Of a stretch of DNA of 7,055 nucleotides, positions 5,963 to 7,055 are shown piece after piece. Position 1 is the stretch's first letter. Each line of letters opens with the position of its first letter. The stretch is from Deltaproteobacteria bacterium (GTDB lineage Bacteria > SAR324 > NAC60-12): the NCBI GenBank assembly GCA_002730365.1, contig PBZZ01000073.1:12156-19210 (forward strand), given 5' to 3'. The notes under the pieces are model-generated. The model was given only the letters and a program-made list of their open reading frames with translations. It was not told the origin of the DNA and did not search any database. The position numbers and the translations under genes were made by a program.

Positions 5963-6391
5963 ATGTATCCCGTCACCGTTCGCAACAGCACTGTCCCTTT
6001 TCGCAATCTCATGGAAGAATTTTTTGGCGAGTCCGCTTGGCCAGAAGTTTTTAGCGAAACAGTCACACGACGTTTCTCACCTGCGTTGGATCTGCAAGAA
6101 GACGAAACAACCTACCAGCTTCAAGTAGAGCTACCCGGGTTGAACAAGGAAGACGTGAAGATTTCCTTAAATGGGCGAGTGCTGACGATTCAGGGAGAGA
6201 AGAAGAGTTCTCATGAAGAGAATCGAGAAGGTGTGTTGCGTGTAGAGCGCAATTACGGCAATTTTCAGCGCCGGATTCAGTTGCCACAGGCAGTGGCCAT
6301 GGAAGACAGTTATGCCGAGATGAAGGATGGAGTGCTTCACCTGCGTCTGCCCAAGCAGCAGGCCGAGATGCGCCAAATCCCGGTCAACTGA
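5963..6391 (+). CDS. Small heat-shock protein, Hsp20/alpha-crystallin family
   Basis: A 142-residue ATP-independent holdase that binds unfolding proteins in the cytoplasm and keeps them refoldable by DnaK and ClpB. The N-terminal arm (1-38) has the amphipathic FRNLMEEFFGE. The alpha-crystallin domain spans about 40-131, with VELPGLNKEDVKISL (55-69), GRVLTIQGEKK, YGNFQRRIQLP (98-108) and MKDGVLHLRLPK (120-131). The C-terminal IPV (139-141) is the I-x-I/V motif that docks on neighbouring subunits in the oligomer. All expected parts are present at normal length. The frame is open upstream to a GTG at 5888, but that codon lies inside the CIRCE operator. The ATG at 5963, with AGGAG six bases before it, is the start. 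Control is by the CIRCE-overlapped promoter and possibly by the leader hairpin. It is transcribed alone, facing a convergent gene. Confidence 0.95.
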   Translation: MYPVTVRNSTVPFRNLMEEFFGESAWPEVFSETVTRRFSPALDLQEDETTYQLQVELPGLNKEDVKISLNGRVLTIQGEKKSSHEENREGVLRVERNYGNFQRRIQLPQAVAMEDSYAEMKDGVLHLRLPKQQAEMRQIPVN

Positions 6392-6405
6392 GTCCGTGCC
6401 ACGGT

Positions 6406-6430
6406 GGGCTGATGAATGAAGCATCGGCCC
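6406..6430. terminator. Hairpin between the convergent hsp20 and 130-residue protein genes, possible shared terminator
   Basis: GGGCTGATG (6406-6414) pairs with CATCGGCCC (6422-6430) over nine bases, including one G-T pair, around a 7-base loop. It lies in the 68-base gap between two converging genes, where a bidirectional terminator is expected. No T-run follows on either strand, so if it stops transcription it needs Rho or works as a 3' stabilising stem. Confidence 0.4.
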
Positions 6431-6459
6431 CTATCGGGGGGTCAGCGCAGGGCTGGCCC

Positions 6460-6852
6460 CTACTCCGGCGGCCTATTTTTTGTTTTACCAAGATTTCGGA
6501 TCTTATCTCGCACGTCACTCAGCAAGTCCAGCATCGTTGCCGAAGGAATTCCATCCGGCCAGTCCATGAAATGCAAAAAGTATTTTTGCAAAATATCCTT
6601 CCTCAGACCACGTTCTCGCCAAATTCCATGAATTCCGCTAATATCTGGGGAGAGAGGTCGTTCATCCAGATCCTTTCCCTGTAGAAATTTGAGAACGCTA
6701 TCAGGGTAATCAAGAATCATATTGCGTGTGGTCTCTTCGGTGATCGGCCCCTTGCCAAAGACGATATCGTTCTCATCAGGCAGGCTGTTGACCCGATATC
6801 CTTCTGGCTCCGGCAAGCCCTCACGCATCTCTGGTGTCAATGTGTCTGGCAT
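6460..6852 (-). CDS. Hypothetical 130-residue cytoplasmic protein
   Basis: I do not recognise this protein. It has no signal peptide or membrane segment. The first 30 residues are rich in Pro, Glu and Asp and probably disordered. A compact helical part follows (about 38-120), with ETTRNMILDYPDSVLKFLQ, WRERGLRKDILQKYFLHFMDW and a helix DLLSDVRDKIRNLGK. The tail is basic with two prolines. The start is well supported: ATG at 6852 with AGGAG seven bases upstream. The gene converges on hsp20, with 68 bases between their stop codons, and seems to be a single-gene unit. Codon use and composition look like the rest of the window, so I see no sign of recent transfer. Confidence 0.75.
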   Translation of the reverse strand: MPDTLTPEMREGLPEPEGYRVNSLPDENDIVFGKGPITEETTRNMILDYPDSVLKFLQGKDLDERPLSPDISGIHGIWRERGLRKDILQKYFLHFMDWPDGIPSATMLDLLSDVRDKIRNLGKTKNRPPE

Positions 6853-6930
6853 TCTGCATCTCCTGGAAACGTAAATATTTCGATGGTAGGCCCGTTGATC
6901 TAGGTCACGAGCTTATCGAGGGAAAGAATT

Positions 6931-6989
6931 GGGATCAAGTGGCGGTGTTGCAAGGGACTTCTCATTTATTCGACTTCCTGCTTGATCCC
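6931..6989. repeat. Inverted repeat upstream of the 130-residue protein gene
   Basis: GGGATCAAG (6931-6939) and CTTGATCCC (6981-6989) form perfect 9-base arms separated by 41 bases. The pair lies about 80-140 bases upstream of the ATG at 6852. It could be a regulator site pair, a long-loop stem at the end of an upstream transcript, or chance. The remainder of 6853-7055 holds no gene or RNA that I can support. Confidence 0.4.
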
Positions 6990-7055
6990 TGACAGAGCGC
7001 CTCCTAAGATGCAGCGAAGATACGCAATCGCTCTGCCATTCATCCTGGTATAACG

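Noticed and set aside
6455..6481. GGCC...GGCC followed by TATTTTTT as a terminator for hsp20
   Set aside because: The stem is only four bases with an 11-base loop, and it lies within the 3' coding end of the opposing gene. The T-run is suggestive, but the hairpin is too weak.
6966..7055. Open frame on the minus strand entering at the right edge and ending in TAA at 6966-6968 (30 codons)
   Set aside because: It could be the end of a gene starting outside the window, but 30 codons without a recognisable motif do not support a call.
1..7055. tRNA, rRNA, CRISPR arrays, insertion sequences or phage genes
   Set aside because: I saw no regularly spaced repeats, no terminal inverted repeats with a transposase and no cloverleaf-like sequence. 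All long frames are accounted for by the genes listed.

Overview
This 7,055-base window comes from a bacterial chromosome of roughly balanced base composition. Coding is dense, with no mobile element, CRISPR array or RNA gene that I can see. Several proteins carry export signals, including one clear lipoprotein, which suggests a Gram-negative host. A TrmFO-type folate-dependent tRNA methyltransferase and an HrcA/CIRCE heat-shock operator argue against an enteric gammaproteobacterium, because those use TrmA and sigma-32. I cannot name the phylum; an alpha- or delta-like proteobacterium or a related lineage would fit.

Positions 1-4237 hold six genes in a row on the minus strand. In transcription order they are: a small exported helical protein (3830-4237); a BioD-fold P-loop ATPase that overlaps it by ATGA (3114-3833); a membrane-anchored beta-rich protein (2625-3047); a purple-acid-phosphatase-like metallophosphoesterase 7 bases further on (1736-2617); an FAHD1-like acylpyruvase/oxaloacetate decarboxylase (981-1688); and trmFO, which overlaps the acylpyruvase gene by 8 bases and runs off the left edge. 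The spacing suggests one or two transcripts. The functions do not form a known pathway, so this may be a loose housekeeping cluster.

A 109-base divergent gap (4238-4346) separates this block from two plus-strand genes: a TPR lipoprotein with a Gln/Pro-rich tail (4347-5030) and an unrecognised Gln-rich cytoplasmic protein (5112-5816).

Next comes the clearest regulatory unit in the window. A sigma-70-type promoter (TTGACA, 17 bases, TAAATT) is overlapped by a perfect CIRCE operator with 12-base arms, and it drives a small heat-shock protein of the Hsp20 family (5963-6391). Its leader of about 70 bases can fold over the ribosome-binding site, so control may act both through HrcA and through an RNA thermometer. 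CIRCE is best known upstream of groESL and hrcA-dnaK, so a lone hsp20 behind it is the most notable observation here.

An unrecognised 130-residue protein (6460-6852, minus) converges on hsp20. The last 200 bases hold no gene I can support, only a 9-base inverted repeat. I see no clear new multi-gene system. The points worth following are the CIRCE-hsp20 leader, the phosphatase without its metal-binding tyrosine, the altered BioD-like ATPase and the unnamed exported or membrane proteins.
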